Origin: Asaia bogorensis
Lineage (GTDB): Bacteria; Pseudomonadota; Alphaproteobacteria; Acetobacterales; Acetobacteraceae
Assembly (NCBI RefSeq): GCF_900465345.1
Contig: NZ_UEGO01000031.1
Location: 238,205 to 302,204 of the forward strand
Length of the DNA stretch: 64,000 bases
Reading direction: 5' to 3'
This document shows positions 27,329 through 36,342 of the stretch, piece after piece; the first letter of the stretch is position 1; each line of letters starts with the position of its first letter. The notes below the pieces were generated by a model, which saw only the letters and a list, made by a program, of their open reading frames with translations, ran no database searches and was not told the origin of the DNA. Made by a program: the position numbers and the translations under genes.

Positions 27329-27946
27329 TTAGCGCGAGTAGAACTCGACCACGAGGTTCGGTTCCATCTGCACGGGGTACGGCACATCGGACAGACGCGG
27401 GCTGCGAACAAACTTGCCCTTCATCTGGCGATGATCGACCTCGATGTATTCCGGCACGTCACGCTCAGCGGACTGGGCGGCATCGAGAACGACAGCAAGC
27501 TGCTTGGACTTCTCACGCACTTCAATGACGTCGCCGTCACGGACGAGGTAGGAAGGAATGTTCACCTTGCGGCCATTGACCGTCACGTGGCCGTGGCTGA
27601 CGAACTGACGGGCAGCGAACGGGGTGATCGCAAATTTGAGGCGGTAGATCACCGCATCCAGGCGACGCTCCAGCAGGTCGATCAGGTTCTCTGACGTATC
27701 GCCCTTACGACGGACGGCTTCGTCATAGTACTTGCGGAACTGCTTCTCGCTGATGTTGCCGTAGTAGCCCTTGAGCTTCTGCTTGGCCATCAGCTGGATC
27801 GAGAAGTCGGAGGGCTTCTGCTTGCGGCGCTGGCCATGCTGACCGGGACCGTATTCCCGCTTGTTGACCGGCGACTTGGCGCGGCCCCACAGGTTTACGC
27901 CCAGACGGCGATTGATTTTATACTTGCTCTCTTGGCGCTTGCTCAT
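27329..27946 (-). CDS. rpsD: 30S ribosomal protein S4
   Basis: Primary 16S rRNA-binding protein that nucleates 30S assembly. Exactly 205 residues, the usual S4 length, when started at ATG 27946 ([20 protein letters not shown]). An S4 RNA-binding domain lies at about residues 95-155, [28 protein letters not shown] (quoted in parts: [24 protein letters not shown]). It is not in the alpha operon with rpsK/rpoA but stands alone, as in many alphaproteobacteria. Shine-Dalgarno is weak. Confidence 0.96.
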   Translation of the reverse strand: MSKRQESKYKINRRLGVNLWGRAKSPVNKREYGPGQHGQRRKQKPSDFSIQLMAKQKLKGYYGNISEKQFRKYYDEAVRRKGDTSENLIDLLERRLDAVIYRLKFAITPFAARQFVSHGHVTVNGRKVNIPSYLVRDGDVIEVREKSKQLAVVLDAAQSAERDVPEYIEVDHRQMKGKFVRSPRLSDVPYPVQMEPNLVVEFYSR

Positions 27947-28221
27947 GTGCAAGAACTCGCTTCGACTTCGGGTTGTCCTGACGCTGCGCGACAACCGCAT
28001 GTTGCGCCGGTAGGCCTTCCCCCGAATTAGGAAAGACGGGCGCATCCCTCGAACCGCTGTCACGGGATGCAGAACCCGATCTGACGACGGCCGGCATGTC
28101 CACGTTCCCGGCAATAGCGGCGGCTCCTACAGGACCCCCTTTGCGGTGTCAATCGAATTTACCCGCACTTGCGCTGGCAGGTCTGGCCTTTCACCCACCT
28201 GCACGAGTCAGGAGAGCTCGC
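27947..28221. other. Intergenic region upstream of rpsD
   Basis: Roughly 275 bases with no gene recognised. Short open frames here are shadows. It should contain the rpsD promoter and any S4 leader on the minus strand, and the start of the plus-strand transcript for the LysM gene. No conserved leader structure was recognised. Confidence 0.4.
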
Positions 28222-28302
28222 ATGGCTCACAAATTTCGGATCGACGGAACAACACACACGCAGCTGCGTCTGCATGGATACACGTCATGTCTCATGGCAT
28301 AA
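28222..28302 (+). CDS. Possible 26-residue leader peptide or small ORF
   Basis: ATG at 28222 lies seven bases after AGGAG, a better ribosome binding site than many real genes here. It encodes 26 residues (begins MAHKFRIDGTTHTQL) and ends 30 bases before the LysM gene. It could be a translated upstream ORF for that gene or a chance match. No family is known. Confidence 0.3.
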   Translation: MAHKFRIDGTTHTQLRLHGYTSCLMA

Positions 28303-28332
28303 TAATCAGAAGTTATCCGAGGGAGGACCGTC

Positions 28333-28803
28333 ATGGCCATTTTCAAGTTCAATCGTGCTGCCGGGCGCAAGCTTGACGAACAAGCGAAGGTTGCGGCCAT
28401 CAACCCGGCCGGTGCCCCCGCACCAAAGGCCCCACATGAGAGCCTCATCAAGCGCGCCTTCAAGCAATATGGCATGTCGCAGCTTTCCGTCTCGCATATC
28501 ACGGTGCGCGACAGCACCATCGCCCTGAAGGGCAAGGCCGAAAGCGCGGCTGAACGTGATGCCATGATCCTCGCCGCCGGCAATATTGCCGGCATCGACA
28601 CGGTGCATGCCGATATCACAGTACCTGAAGGTACCCCTGCTCCGGTATTTCATCAGGTCTCACCCGGAGAGACGCTGCATGCCATTGCCGAGAAAACGGA
28701 TGCGGATGTCACGGCAGAGGATCTGCACAAGGCCAATGAAGCCGAGCTGGCTCATCATGATGGCGTCTATCCCGGCCAGACGATCCGTATCCCGGAGGCC
28801 TGA
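28333..28803 (+). CDS. BON and LysM domain protein (YgaU/Kbp-like)
   Basis: 156 residues. A BON domain at about 40-100 (LSVSHITVRDSTIALKG), then a C-terminal LysM domain (QVSPGETLHAIAE to YPGQTIRIPE). The layout is like E. coli YgaU (Kbp), a small potassium-binding protein; no signal peptide is seen, so cytosolic. The ATG at 28333 follows GGGAGG. Role in potassium sensing is inferred from that similarity only. Confidence 0.85.
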   Translation: MAIFKFNRAAGRKLDEQAKVAAINPAGAPAPKAPHESLIKRAFKQYGMSQLSVSHITVRDSTIALKGKAESAAERDAMILAAGNIAGIDTVHADITVPEGTPAPVFHQVSPGETLHAIAEKTDADVTAEDLHKANEAELAHHDGVYPGQTIRIPEA

Positions 28804-28847
28804 TTTCTCTGCATCCCGCCGATCACTGTGCAATAAGCGGGGCCTGC

Positions 28848-30275
28848 TCAGGTGGGCTCCGCACAGGCAGGGGGTAGCGTCCCGTGCCCCTCTCGCAGTT
28901 TGCGCCGTAGCGTGACCACCAGCCTTATCGACAGCAGGACCGACAGGATACCGAGCCCGGTGGCGAGGCCGATCCAGAGCCCCGCAGCCCCGTAACCTGC
29001 CTCGAACGCCAGCCAGTCGCCTCCGAGGATGGATACGGGGATATAGGTCACCACCATCAGAACCATTGGCATGAACGTGTCATGGCAACCGCGCAGGGCG
29101 CCAGAACAGACGCATTGCACGCCATCGAGAATCTGGAAGATCCCCGCAATTTTAAGAAGCGTCACAGCCAGTGGAATGACCTGCGCCGCATCCTGACCAT
29201 GTGGATCGACATAGAAACCGGCGATGTATTCTGGGAAGACGAGCAGGATCGTAGCGGTAAAGCATGTCCACAATACGACCAGCATGACCGCCCCAAGCGT
29301 GGCGCGCAGGGCCGCAGCAGGCGCGCCAGCACCCAGCCAGTACGCGACCCGGATATTCACCGCCTGCGAGAGCGCCAGACTAATCATGAATGCGGTACTG
29401 GTCACGCTGAGCGCTATCTGGTGTGCCGCCGACGAGACAGCCCCCAGCGCACCAGCGTGAAGCCCTGTCATCTGGAACGCCAGCAATTCTGCGCCCGTCG
29501 CGCCCATCATGGGCAGCCCCAGACGCAGCATTTCCATCATGGCGCGTGGATCGGGCCGCGTCAGCCGAAGATGCGGCCTGAGTAAGGACTGACGCCGGGC
29601 GAGGATTACCAGCAGGATGGCAACCGACCAGCCCGTCACGATGGTCGCGCAGGCCGAACCCCACAGCCCCATACGTGGCAGACCAAAGCGCCCATGGATC
29701 AGTCCGGCATTGAGAAAGCCGTTCATGACCGCCATACCCGGCATGGTCCAGAGCAGCAGACGCTCACTGCCAAAAGCAGGCAGGATAATGCGCAGCAGCC
29801 CGATAATGACCAGATTGGGCAGGAGTGCCCATAGCAGCAGATGCATGAAGCGGCTGCCCTGTGAAACGATCAGGGCGGGCTCGTTGAAGAAACTAAGGAG
29901 CGACCCCGCGGGCAGCAGAATGGCCAGCACTGGCAGACAGAGCAGCAGAGCGAGCAAGACGCCTGATGTCACGATGCCCGAGAGATCCTCCAGACGCTCC
30001 TGCGACGCGAAGGCACGGCCGCGTGCCCGCGCGATGAGGATGCTGGCCCCACCCAGCGCCGCCTGAAACGTGATGAACGTGCAGAAGAAGAGATTGGTGG
30101 TCATGCCACCCACCGCCAGCGCCGTAGCACCCAGACTGCCAAGCAGCACCGTATCGGTGACATTCATGGCCATTTCGCTCAACTGCGAAAAACTCAACGG
30201 CGCGGCAATTCTGATAAGCGCACGCAGGTGTTCACCCCAGCGCGGGGCCGTTGCGGAAGAGCGAATTTCTGTCAT
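28848..30275 (-). CDS. MATE-family multidrug/sodium exporter (NorM-like)
   Basis: Inner-membrane antiporter, 475 residues, with about 12 membrane spans in two halves, each of the MatE type (PLSFSQLSEMAMNVTDTVLLG in the first, quoted only in part as SQLSEMAMNVTDTVLLG). It exports cationic drugs or metabolites against Na+ or H+. Start ATG 30275 is preferred: the upstream extension in the same frame is not membrane-like. It is divergent from cysS, 96 bases apart. Substrate is not determined by sequence. Confidence 0.92.
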   Translation of the reverse strand: MTEIRSSATAPRWGEHLRALIRIAAPLSFSQLSEMAMNVTDTVLLGSLGATALAVGGMTTNLFFCTFITFQAALGGASILIARARGRAFASQERLEDLSGIVTSGVLLALLLCLPVLAILLPAGSLLSFFNEPALIVSQGSRFMHLLLWALLPNLVIIGLLRIILPAFGSERLLLWTMPGMAVMNGFLNAGLIHGRFGLPRMGLWGSACATIVTGWSVAILLVILARRQSLLRPHLRLTRPDPRAMMEMLRLGLPMMGATGAELLAFQMTGLHAGALGAVSSAAHQIALSVTSTAFMISLALSQAVNIRVAYWLGAGAPAAALRATLGAVMLVVLWTCFTATILLVFPEYIAGFYVDPHGQDAAQVIPLAVTLLKIAGIFQILDGVQCVCSGALRGCHDTFMPMVLMVVTYIPVSILGGDWLAFEAGYGAAGLWIGLATGLGILSVLLSIRLVVTLRRKLREGHGTLPPACAEPT

Positions 30276-30371
30276 GCAGCCCTGATTATAGCAGTGCCGA
30301 AAGAAAACCAGCACCAAAAGCCGTAAATTAGAGTTGCATGGGGCGCGGGGCTGACGCATCTACTCAACTCC

Positions 30372-31727
30372 ATGGCCACCCCACCCTATACCCTGTCCCT
30401 TCATGACAGCCAGACGCGGCGGAAACAGGTTTTCACGCCCCTGGACCCTGAAAATGTGCGCGTTTATTACTGTGGACCCACGGTTTATGACGCCGTGCAT
30501 ATCGGCAATCTGCGTGCCATGCTCAGCGCCGACATTCTGGTTCGACTGCTGCGCGCGCTGTTTCCGCGTGTGACCTTTGTCCGCAACATTACGGATGTGG
30601 ATGACAAGATCACCACTAGGGCGCGGGATAATGGTGAGGATATCGCGAGCCTGACGGCCCGCACGACCATCGCCTTTCATGAAGATGTCGCAGCGCTGGG
30701 CATCCAGCCACCCGACATCGAGCCCCGCGCCACGCATCATATTGACGACATGCTGGCCATGATTGCCCAGCTGATCGCAAGCGGCCACGCCTACGAGGCA
30801 GAAGGCCATGTACTCTTCGCAGTCGATCGCTGCGCGAGTTATGGTGCCCTGTCCGGACGTAGCCCGGACGATCTGCTGGCCGGTGCACGGGTAGAGATCG
30901 CGCCCTACAAGCGTCACCCCGGCGATTTCGTCCTGTGGAAGCCCTCCTCGCCGGAACAGCCTGGATGGGACAGTCCGTATGGCCGCGGCCGCCCCGGCTG
31001 GCATATCGAATGTTCGGCCATGTCCCATCGTTATCTGGGTGAGAGTTTCGACATTCATGGCGGGGGCGACGATCTGCTTTTCCCGCATCATGAGAACGAA
31101 CGGGCCCAGTCTCTCTGCTGCAATCCGGGCAGCAGCTTTGCGCGATACTGGCTGCATAATGCCATGCTGCTCTCCAATGGGGAGAAAATGTCCAAGTCTC
31201 TGGGCAATTTCTTCACCATTCGCGAGGTGCTGACCCGTGCCCCGGCCGAGGCGCTGCGCCTGCTCATGCTCGGTGCCCATTACCGTTCGGTGCTCGATTT
31301 CACCTGGGAAAAACTCGAAGACGCAAAGCGGACGCTCGATCGCTTCTATCGCGCCCTTGAGAAACACCCGTCTGTCACACCCGGCGCAGTCGATGCTGAT
31401 TTCATGACCGCCCTTTGCGATGACATGAACACACCTCTCGCCCTCTCCTGCCTGCACCCGCTGGCCGATGCTGCCCTCGCTGGCGATGCACAGGCAGCCG
31501 CTTCGCTCAGGGCTTCTGGCGCCATGATCGGCCTGCTTGGCCAGTCGGCCGATGACTGGTTCCGTGCCGGATCGGATGACGGAGCCATTGATGCCCTGAT
31601 CGTCCAGCGCGCCGAGGCCAAGAAAGCACGTGATTTCGCCCTGGCAGACTCCATCAGGGCCGATCTGGCCGCGCAGGGGATTATTCTTGAAGATACCGCA
31701 CAGGGAACGAAATGGAGGCGCGCATGA
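30372..31727 (+). CDS. cysS: Cysteinyl-tRNA synthetase
   Basis: Charges tRNA-Cys. 451 residues, class I. HIGH-type motif HIGNLRAM near residue 42, KMSKSLGNF signature near residue 274, and zinc ligands in YYCGPTVYD and ECSAMSHRY. It overlaps the downstream trmJ start by four bases. Shine-Dalgarno is poor. Directly divergent from the MATE gene. Confidence 0.96.
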   Translation: MATPPYTLSLHDSQTRRKQVFTPLDPENVRVYYCGPTVYDAVHIGNLRAMLSADILVRLLRALFPRVTFVRNITDVDDKITTRARDNGEDIASLTARTTIAFHEDVAALGIQPPDIEPRATHHIDDMLAMIAQLIASGHAYEAEGHVLFAVDRCASYGALSGRSPDDLLAGARVEIAPYKRHPGDFVLWKPSSPEQPGWDSPYGRGRPGWHIECSAMSHRYLGESFDIHGGGDDLLFPHHENERAQSLCCNPGSSFARYWLHNAMLLSNGEKMSKSLGNFFTIREVLTRAPAEALRLLMLGAHYRSVLDFTWEKLEDAKRTLDRFYRALEKHPSVTPGAVDADFMTALCDDMNTPLALSCLHPLADAALAGDAQAAASLRASGAMIGLLGQSADDWFRAGSDDGAIDALIVQRAEAKKARDFALADSIRADLAAQGIILEDTAQGTKWRRA

Positions 31728-32503
31728 CGGGTCGTGATGGTGGCGCCGATATCGGACCGATCGGGGCCTTCAGCCCGGTCGTGATTTTGGTGCGCCCGCA
31801 ACTTGCGGAGAATATCGGAACGACGGCCCGTGCCATGGCCAATGGCGGTCTCTTCCACCTGCGTATCGTTGCGCCGCGTGATGGCTGGCCGCAGGAGCGC
31901 GCCTGGTATGCCTCCTCCGGTGCCGACCGGATTCTGGATGAGGCTCAGGTTTTTAACACTGTGGATGAGGCCGTTGCCGATCTCCACCACGTCATGGCGA
32001 CCTGCCCACGCCCGCGTCATATCGTCAAGACCGTCATGACGGCGCGTGGTGCCGCGTCGGAACTGCGCGCAATAGCCGATCGGGGGCTCAAGGCAGGGCT
32101 GCTTTTCGGTCCCGAACGCGCAGGGCTCGACAATGAGGACATGGCGCGCGCCGACATCCTGATACGCTATCCGCTCAACCCCGATTTCATGTCACTCAAT
32201 CTCGCTCAGGCGGTGCTGATCATGGCCTATGAGTGGTGGATGGCTTGCGAGACCACGCCGCCGCGCACGCTGATGACAAACGAGACCCATGTAGCGACCA
32301 AGGGTGAGCTGGAAAACTTCCTCGGCCATCTCACGCGCGATCTCGACGAGTGCGGCTTCCTGCGCAATGAGCAAAAGCGCCCTGGTATGGTGCGCAATCT
32401 GCGCCATCTGTTCCAGCGTGGGGAAGTGACCGAACAGGAACTCCGCACCATGCATGGCGTCGTGACAGAACTTTCCAATGGCCGCAAAGCCCGACAGCAA
32501 TAG
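31724..32503 (+). CDS. trmJ: SpoU-type RNA 2'-O-methyltransferase (TrmJ family)
   Basis: Methylates a ribose 2'-hydroxyl in tRNA, TrmJ typically at position 32. 259 residues. The SPOUT knot motifs are clear: VRPQLAENIGTTARAMANGG, LLFGPERAGLDNEDM and YPLNPDFMSLNLAQAV. The ATG at 31724 overlaps the cysS stop (ATGA) with GGAGG five bases ahead, so the two are coupled. tRNA-modifying enzymes beside a synthetase make functional sense. TrmJ is the best named match; other SpoU rRNA/tRNA methylases are possible. Confidence 0.9.
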   Translation: MTGRDGGADIGPIGAFSPVVILVRPQLAENIGTTARAMANGGLFHLRIVAPRDGWPQERAWYASSGADRILDEAQVFNTVDEAVADLHHVMATCPRPRHIVKTVMTARGAASELRAIADRGLKAGLLFGPERAGLDNEDMARADILIRYPLNPDFMSLNLAQAVLIMAYEWWMACETTPPRTLMTNETHVATKGELENFLGHLTRDLDECGFLRNEQKRPGMVRNLRHLFQRGEVTEQELRTMHGVVTELSNGRKARQQ

Positions 32504-32513
32504 GCGTCAGACA

Positions 32514-32894
32514 ATGTTCAACGGCGTCCATCATATCGCGATCATCGCCTCTGATTATCAGAAATCGCGCAGCTTCTACACTGAGGTGCTGGGACTGGAA
32601 ATCATCCGTGAGGTCTGGCGTGCGCAGCGGCAGTCATGGAAATGCGACATCGCCATTGGCGATACCCAGATCGAGCTTTTCTCGTTTCCAACCCCACCTT
32701 CGCGACCGACCCAGCCGGAGGCTGCAGGGCTGCGTCATCTCGCCTTTTCCGTGAGCAACATGCAGGACGCCGTCGATCATCTGACGGGGCATGGCGTAGC
32801 CTGCGAGCCGATCCGTACTGACCCGTATACAGGCAAGCTCTATACCTTCTTTACCGATCCTGATGGCCTGCCGCTGGAGCTCTATCAGAGCTGA
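32514..32894 (+). CDS. gloA2: VOC-family protein, GloA2/YaeR-like
   Basis: 126 residues, one VOC (glyoxalase/bleomycin resistance) domain. It is close to E. coli YaeR through its length: VHHIAIIASDYQKSRSFYT, SWKCDIAIGDTQIELFSF, AAGLRHLAFSVSNM and FFTDPDGLPLELYQ. The family binds a divalent metal through His and Glu residues, seen here in VHHIAI, IELFSF, LRHLAF and LPLELY. The substrate is unproven, although glyoxalase-like activity is suggested by the name. It starts 10 bases after trmJ, so cysS-trmJ-gloA2 form one unit. Confidence 0.92.
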   Translation: MFNGVHHIAIIASDYQKSRSFYTEVLGLEIIREVWRAQRQSWKCDIAIGDTQIELFSFPTPPSRPTQPEAAGLRHLAFSVSNMQDAVDHLTGHGVACEPIRTDPYTGKLYTFFTDPDGLPLELYQS

Positions 32895-33010
32895 CCGCAG
32901 AACCGTTCGTCCGAGAACAGACCCAGGGGAGCAGCTGTCGCACGACACTGTCTCCTCCCTGATCTGGGGGCACCGCTCGTGATACGCCGTCTGGAGCAGG
33001 AGCGAGTTGT

Positions 33011-34519
33011 TCATGCGCCAGAGCGCATCGCCTCCTGCTCGCGAGCCGCATAGAGGGCAGAGAGCGGCGGGGCCACCTCCTCAAGCGAGCGGTTTTCGGC
33101 ATCGACACCCCAGATCCAGGCGACGACACTGGCCACCAGCATCAGAGCGGCAGCCACGAGATACCCGACGACCAGCAGCGATAGCCGACCCGTGCCAATC
33201 AAATGGCCGAAGATGACAGGTGCCGCGACACCCCCGAACAGGGTGCTCACGGCGTAGAAGACGGCAATGGCAAATGCCCGCATTTCGAGCGGAAACAGTT
33301 CGCTTGCGGTGAGATAGGCTGATGATGCTGCCGCTGACGCAAAGAAGAAGATCGCGCACCATGATAGCGTCTGGGTCGTGGCTGTCAGCAGATCAGCCCC
33401 CATGGCCCAGGCAACGATGACCATCAGGGCGCCCGATATGGCGTAACTCAGGCCAATCATGCGGCGCCGTCCCCAGGTATCGAACCAGCGCGCCAGAACG
33501 AGGGGCCCGATCAGATTGCCGATTGCCAGAGGAAGAATGTACCAGCCAATTTCACGCGCGGAGACGCCGTGATACTGGGTGAGAACCATGCCGTAGGTGA
33601 AGAAAACGGCGTTATAGAGAAAGGCCTGCGATATCATCAGGACCAGCACATAGAGCGACCGCCCGCGATAGCGCTGCACCATGATGCGGATCATCTCCAT
33701 CGGGCTGAAAACGCCGGCCGGATAGATAAGCACTGTGGGCAGCTTGCTCGCCCATCCTCCCTGCGGTTCGGCACAATGCGATTCAACGTGGCTGACGATG
33801 GCATTGGCCTCCTCGACACGTCTGTGAGTGATGAGCCAGCGGGGGCTTTCCGGCACGAAGGTGCGTAACAGCAGCACAGCCACACCAAGCAGGGCGCCGA
33901 GGGCAAAGGCCACGCGCCAGGCCAGCCATACAGGGATAAGCGCGGTATTCAGCAACCAGACCGAGCCGAGCGCGCCAAAAGCCGCGCCAGCCCAGAAGGT
34001 GCCGTTGACCATGACATCCACCCGCCCCCGCAGCCGGGCTGGCACGAGCTCGTCGATGGCAGAATTGATGGCGGAATACTCCCCCCCAATACCCATGCCC
34101 GTCAGGAAACGGGCAACGGCAAAGCTGCCCAGATTCCAGGAAAAAGCCGACGCGCCAACGCCCACGACGTAAAGGGCCAGAGTGAGAAAGAAGATCTGCT
34201 TTCGCCCGAGCTGGTCCGTCATCCAGCCAAACAGCAACGCCCCCAGCACAGCACCCGCGACATAGGACGATGAGGCGAAACCAATCCCATCGGCGCTTAG
34301 ACCGAGCGTATCGCCGCGTTCGAGCGATGGGGCCAGCGAGCCGATGATTGTCACCTCCAGCCCATCCAGGATCCAGGTAATGCCGAGGGCCACAACGATG
34401 AGCATGTGGAAACGCGACCAGGGCAGCCTGTCCAGTCGGGCCGGGATATCCGTCTCGATGGGCCTGCCATGGTCTTTCACGCTGTCTGCCCGATGCGACC
34501 GGTCGGAAAATGAATGCAC
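33011..34519 (-). CDS. Major facilitator superfamily transporter
   Basis: 502 residues with about 12 membrane segments. The GWMTDQLGRKQIF loop between spans 2 and 3 and the FDTWGRRRMIG repeat mark the MFS, and LDGLEVTIIGSLAPSL in span 1 is typical of the sugar/organic acid porter groups. A cytoplasmic N-terminus of about 35 residues precedes span 1. Substrate unknown; a sugar, sugar acid or aromatic acid importer is plausible. It stands alone, convergent with gloA2, with its own upstream region. Confidence 0.9.
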   Translation of the reverse strand: MHSFSDRSHRADSVKDHGRPIETDIPARLDRLPWSRFHMLIVVALGITWILDGLEVTIIGSLAPSLERGDTLGLSADGIGFASSSYVAGAVLGALLFGWMTDQLGRKQIFFLTLALYVVGVGASAFSWNLGSFAVARFLTGMGIGGEYSAINSAIDELVPARLRGRVDVMVNGTFWAGAAFGALGSVWLLNTALIPVWLAWRVAFALGALLGVAVLLLRTFVPESPRWLITHRRVEEANAIVSHVESHCAEPQGGWASKLPTVLIYPAGVFSPMEMIRIMVQRYRGRSLYVLVLMISQAFLYNAVFFTYGMVLTQYHGVSAREIGWYILPLAIGNLIGPLVLARWFDTWGRRRMIGLSYAISGALMVIVAWAMGADLLTATTQTLSWCAIFFFASAAASSAYLTASELFPLEMRAFAIAVFYAVSTLFGGVAAPVIFGHLIGTGRLSLLVVGYLVAAALMLVASVVAWIWGVDAENRSLEEVAPPLSALYAAREQEAMRSGA

Positions 34520-34590
34520 AGAGCGAACCCTTCACCGATTACAGAATTTTTAATCTTTGATATCGGTTCTGACGCATCGCAGCTGCAAGG

Positions 34591-34624
34591 GTTCGCCGGC
34601 TCACTTTAAGCTGAGCCAGCGAAC
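34591..34624 (-). terminator. Stable hairpin downstream of the DUF4349 gene
   Basis: GTTCGC-GGCTCA and TGAGCC-GCGAAC arms (13 positions with one mismatch) just past the DUF4349 stop on the minus strand. No T-run follows, so it may be a 3' end stabiliser or a weak terminator. Confidence 0.5.
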
Positions 34625-34632
34625 GCTGATCC

Positions 34633-35529
34633 CTAGTCGCGTCTGAACCAGCCTTTGCGTATCGCACGACGAACCAGCAGGAGGCCGACAAGGACCAGAG
34701 GAGCCCAGACCACGGCCTGAATCAGGAAAAACCAGACGTCGCCCAGTGTCTCCATGAAAATCTGTGTGCTCTCGTTCCATCTCTGTCGGACAGGTGTGGA
34801 CGTTGCCCTCGCGCCCTCGAAGCTGACATCGACCCTCTCGGTATCAATGCGGCGGGAGAGGCCGTTCTTTTCCTTCTGTGCATCTTCAAGCGAGGATTGT
34901 ACTTCAGAGAGTTCCTTGGCGACCTTGATCAGGTCGTCGGTACGGCCGGCACTCTGGGCCTCGAGGGCTTCGAGCCTGTCGCGGTAGGCCGTCATCTGCG
35001 CCAGACGCCGATCCACATCCATGACGTCATTTTGCAGGTCGGTCTCGCTCGTCGTCGCTGCACGCGTGACGATATGACGGCTCTCCTCGCCCGGCAGGGG
35101 CGATGAAGCGGCTTTGATAAAGACCTCAACACGATCATGGGGCAATCGTACGGCAATACGGGCCGAATGTTGCGATACGCCCTGCCCCAGTTCCTCCGTA
35201 TTCTCATTCGACGAAACGAGTTCGCATGATACCGCCACCGTGCAGGCCGCGCGCGCTGCATCCAGATGGGCACCGACAAGATGATCGGGGACAGTAAGGT
35301 CCAGTCGGTGCTCGTAGGCCATGAACGCCTGCCCGGCCCGTTGACTGACACCATGCTTGAGAAAACGCAGGTTCATTGCCGGTGCGGGGGCCATGACCGC
35401 CATGGGCGATGGAGGAGACTCCTCTTCGCGCTGCATGATGTGACGGTGTTTGCAACCAGGCAGGAGGGCGAGGGTCAGAAAGACGCCGGATAAGGAAAGT
35501 AACCGTAGGGCTCGCTCGGAAGAACTCAT
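34633..35529 (-). CDS. DUF4349 lipoprotein
   Basis: 298 residues. The lipobox LALLPGC places a lipid on Cys26 after cleavage of a hydrophobic signal (LSLSGVFLTLALLPG). The body holds a coiled-coil stretch at about 190-245 (MTAYRDRLEALEAQSA to QSSLEDAQKEKNGLSRR), and the C-terminus has a membrane span near residues 265-290 with a basic tail. That lipid plus C-terminal span layout matches DUF4349. Function unknown. ATG 35529 follows AGGTGAT closely; ATG 35541 is an alternative. Confidence 0.85.
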   Translation of the reverse strand: MSSSERALRLLSLSGVFLTLALLPGCKHRHIMQREEESPPSPMAVMAPAPAMNLRFLKHGVSQRAGQAFMAYEHRLDLTVPDHLVGAHLDAARAACTVAVSCELVSSNENTEELGQGVSQHSARIAVRLPHDRVEVFIKAASSPLPGEESRHIVTRAATTSETDLQNDVMDVDRRLAQMTAYRDRLEALEAQSAGRTDDLIKVAKELSEVQSSLEDAQKEKNGLSRRIDTERVDVSFEGARATSTPVRQRWNESTQIFMETLGDVWFFLIQAVVWAPLVLVGLLLVRRAIRKGWFRRD

Positions 35530-35805
35530 ATCACCTGCCATCTCTCTGCCCGGATTTGGGCAAATCGCCACCAGCAACGTGGCCTAATGTCAGGCTGGGA
35601 GGGAAATAGGGCGGAATTCCGCATCAAGCCGGTCCACCACTCCATGACGCGTGAAAGCGGGCAGAAGTTATCCCCAGATTCGAGGAACAACTCTGCGGAT
35701 CAGCCTGTGCATAAGCTGTTTACGAGCTTGAATAGAATCTGATGGCAGGCTCTTTGGATCGATCCACAAACCGCGCGTGAATCGATCCGGATGTTGAAGA
35801 AAAGC
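35530..35805. other. Intergenic region with DnaA-box-like cluster and palindromes
   Basis: No gene recognised. It carries TTATCCCCA (35668-35676), the perfect DnaA-box TTATGCACA on the minus strand (35706-35714), and CGATCCACA (35760-35768). A 12-bp perfect palindrome TGGATCGATCCA overlaps the third site, and ATCGATCC recurs 25 bases later. It also serves as the DUF4349 upstream region. It could be a DnaA-regulated promoter; an origin is not supported without more evidence. Confidence 0.45.
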
Positions 35806-36342
35806 CTAGCCGGCCTTGGATTTCAATGAAGCGATCAGCTTTGCCATGACGATCTCTGGCGTACCCGCACTATCCACAGTCACCACATTCTCATCCGGGC
35901 CTGGCGGCTCAAGCGTGGCAAGCTGGCTGGGCAGCAGCGATGGCGGCATGAAATGGCCTATCCGATGCTTCAGGCGCTCGGCAATCGTGCGCTCGCTGGT
36001 CTCGAGATAGACGAAGGTGACATTCAACCCGCTACGCAGGGTGTCGCGGTACTTGCGCTTGAGGGCCGAGCAGGTCAGAACGCCCCCGGTTGCCGCATGA
36101 TCACGGAGCCATTCGTGGCAGATCTTGAGCCACGGCGCACGGTCTGAGTCATCAAGTGGGATGCCGCTATGCATCTTGGCGACATTGGCCGGCGGGTGAA
36201 GGTCATCCCCCTCCTGAAACGGCCACCCAAAATGATCGGCAAGCCCCTGTGCTACGGTTGTCTTGCCGCAGCCCGATACCCCCATGACGACAAAAAGCCC
36301 GGGCGCCGCACGATCGGCGGCAGGGTTATGCGCGGCGCTCAT
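35806..36342 (-). CDS. gntK: Gluconokinase (thermoresistant type)
   Basis: Phosphorylates gluconate to 6-phosphogluconate, feeding the pentose phosphate pathway; important in acetic acid bacteria that oxidise glucose to gluconate outside the cell. 178 residues. Walker A MGVSGCGKTTVA near residues 20-31, then EGDDLHPPANVAKMHSGIPLDDSDR and the CSALKRKYRD segment (quoted in parts), as in E. coli GntK. Its start overlaps the rpiA stop by four bases. It ends the zwf-HAD-pgl-rpiA-gntK run. Confidence 0.95.
   Translation of the reverse strand: MSAAHNPAADRAAPGLFVVMGVSGCGKTTVAQGLADHFGWPFQEGDDLHPPANVAKMHSGIPLDDSDRAPWLKICHEWLRDHAATGGVLTCSALKRKYRDTLRSGLNVTFVYLETSERTIAERLKHRIGHFMPPSLLPSQLATLEPPGPDENVVTVDSAGTPEIVMAKLIASLKSKAG

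Noticed and set aside
35530..35805. Calling this region the replication origin
   Set aside because: Only one perfect DnaA box and two partial ones; no AT-rich unwinding element, and no skew data.
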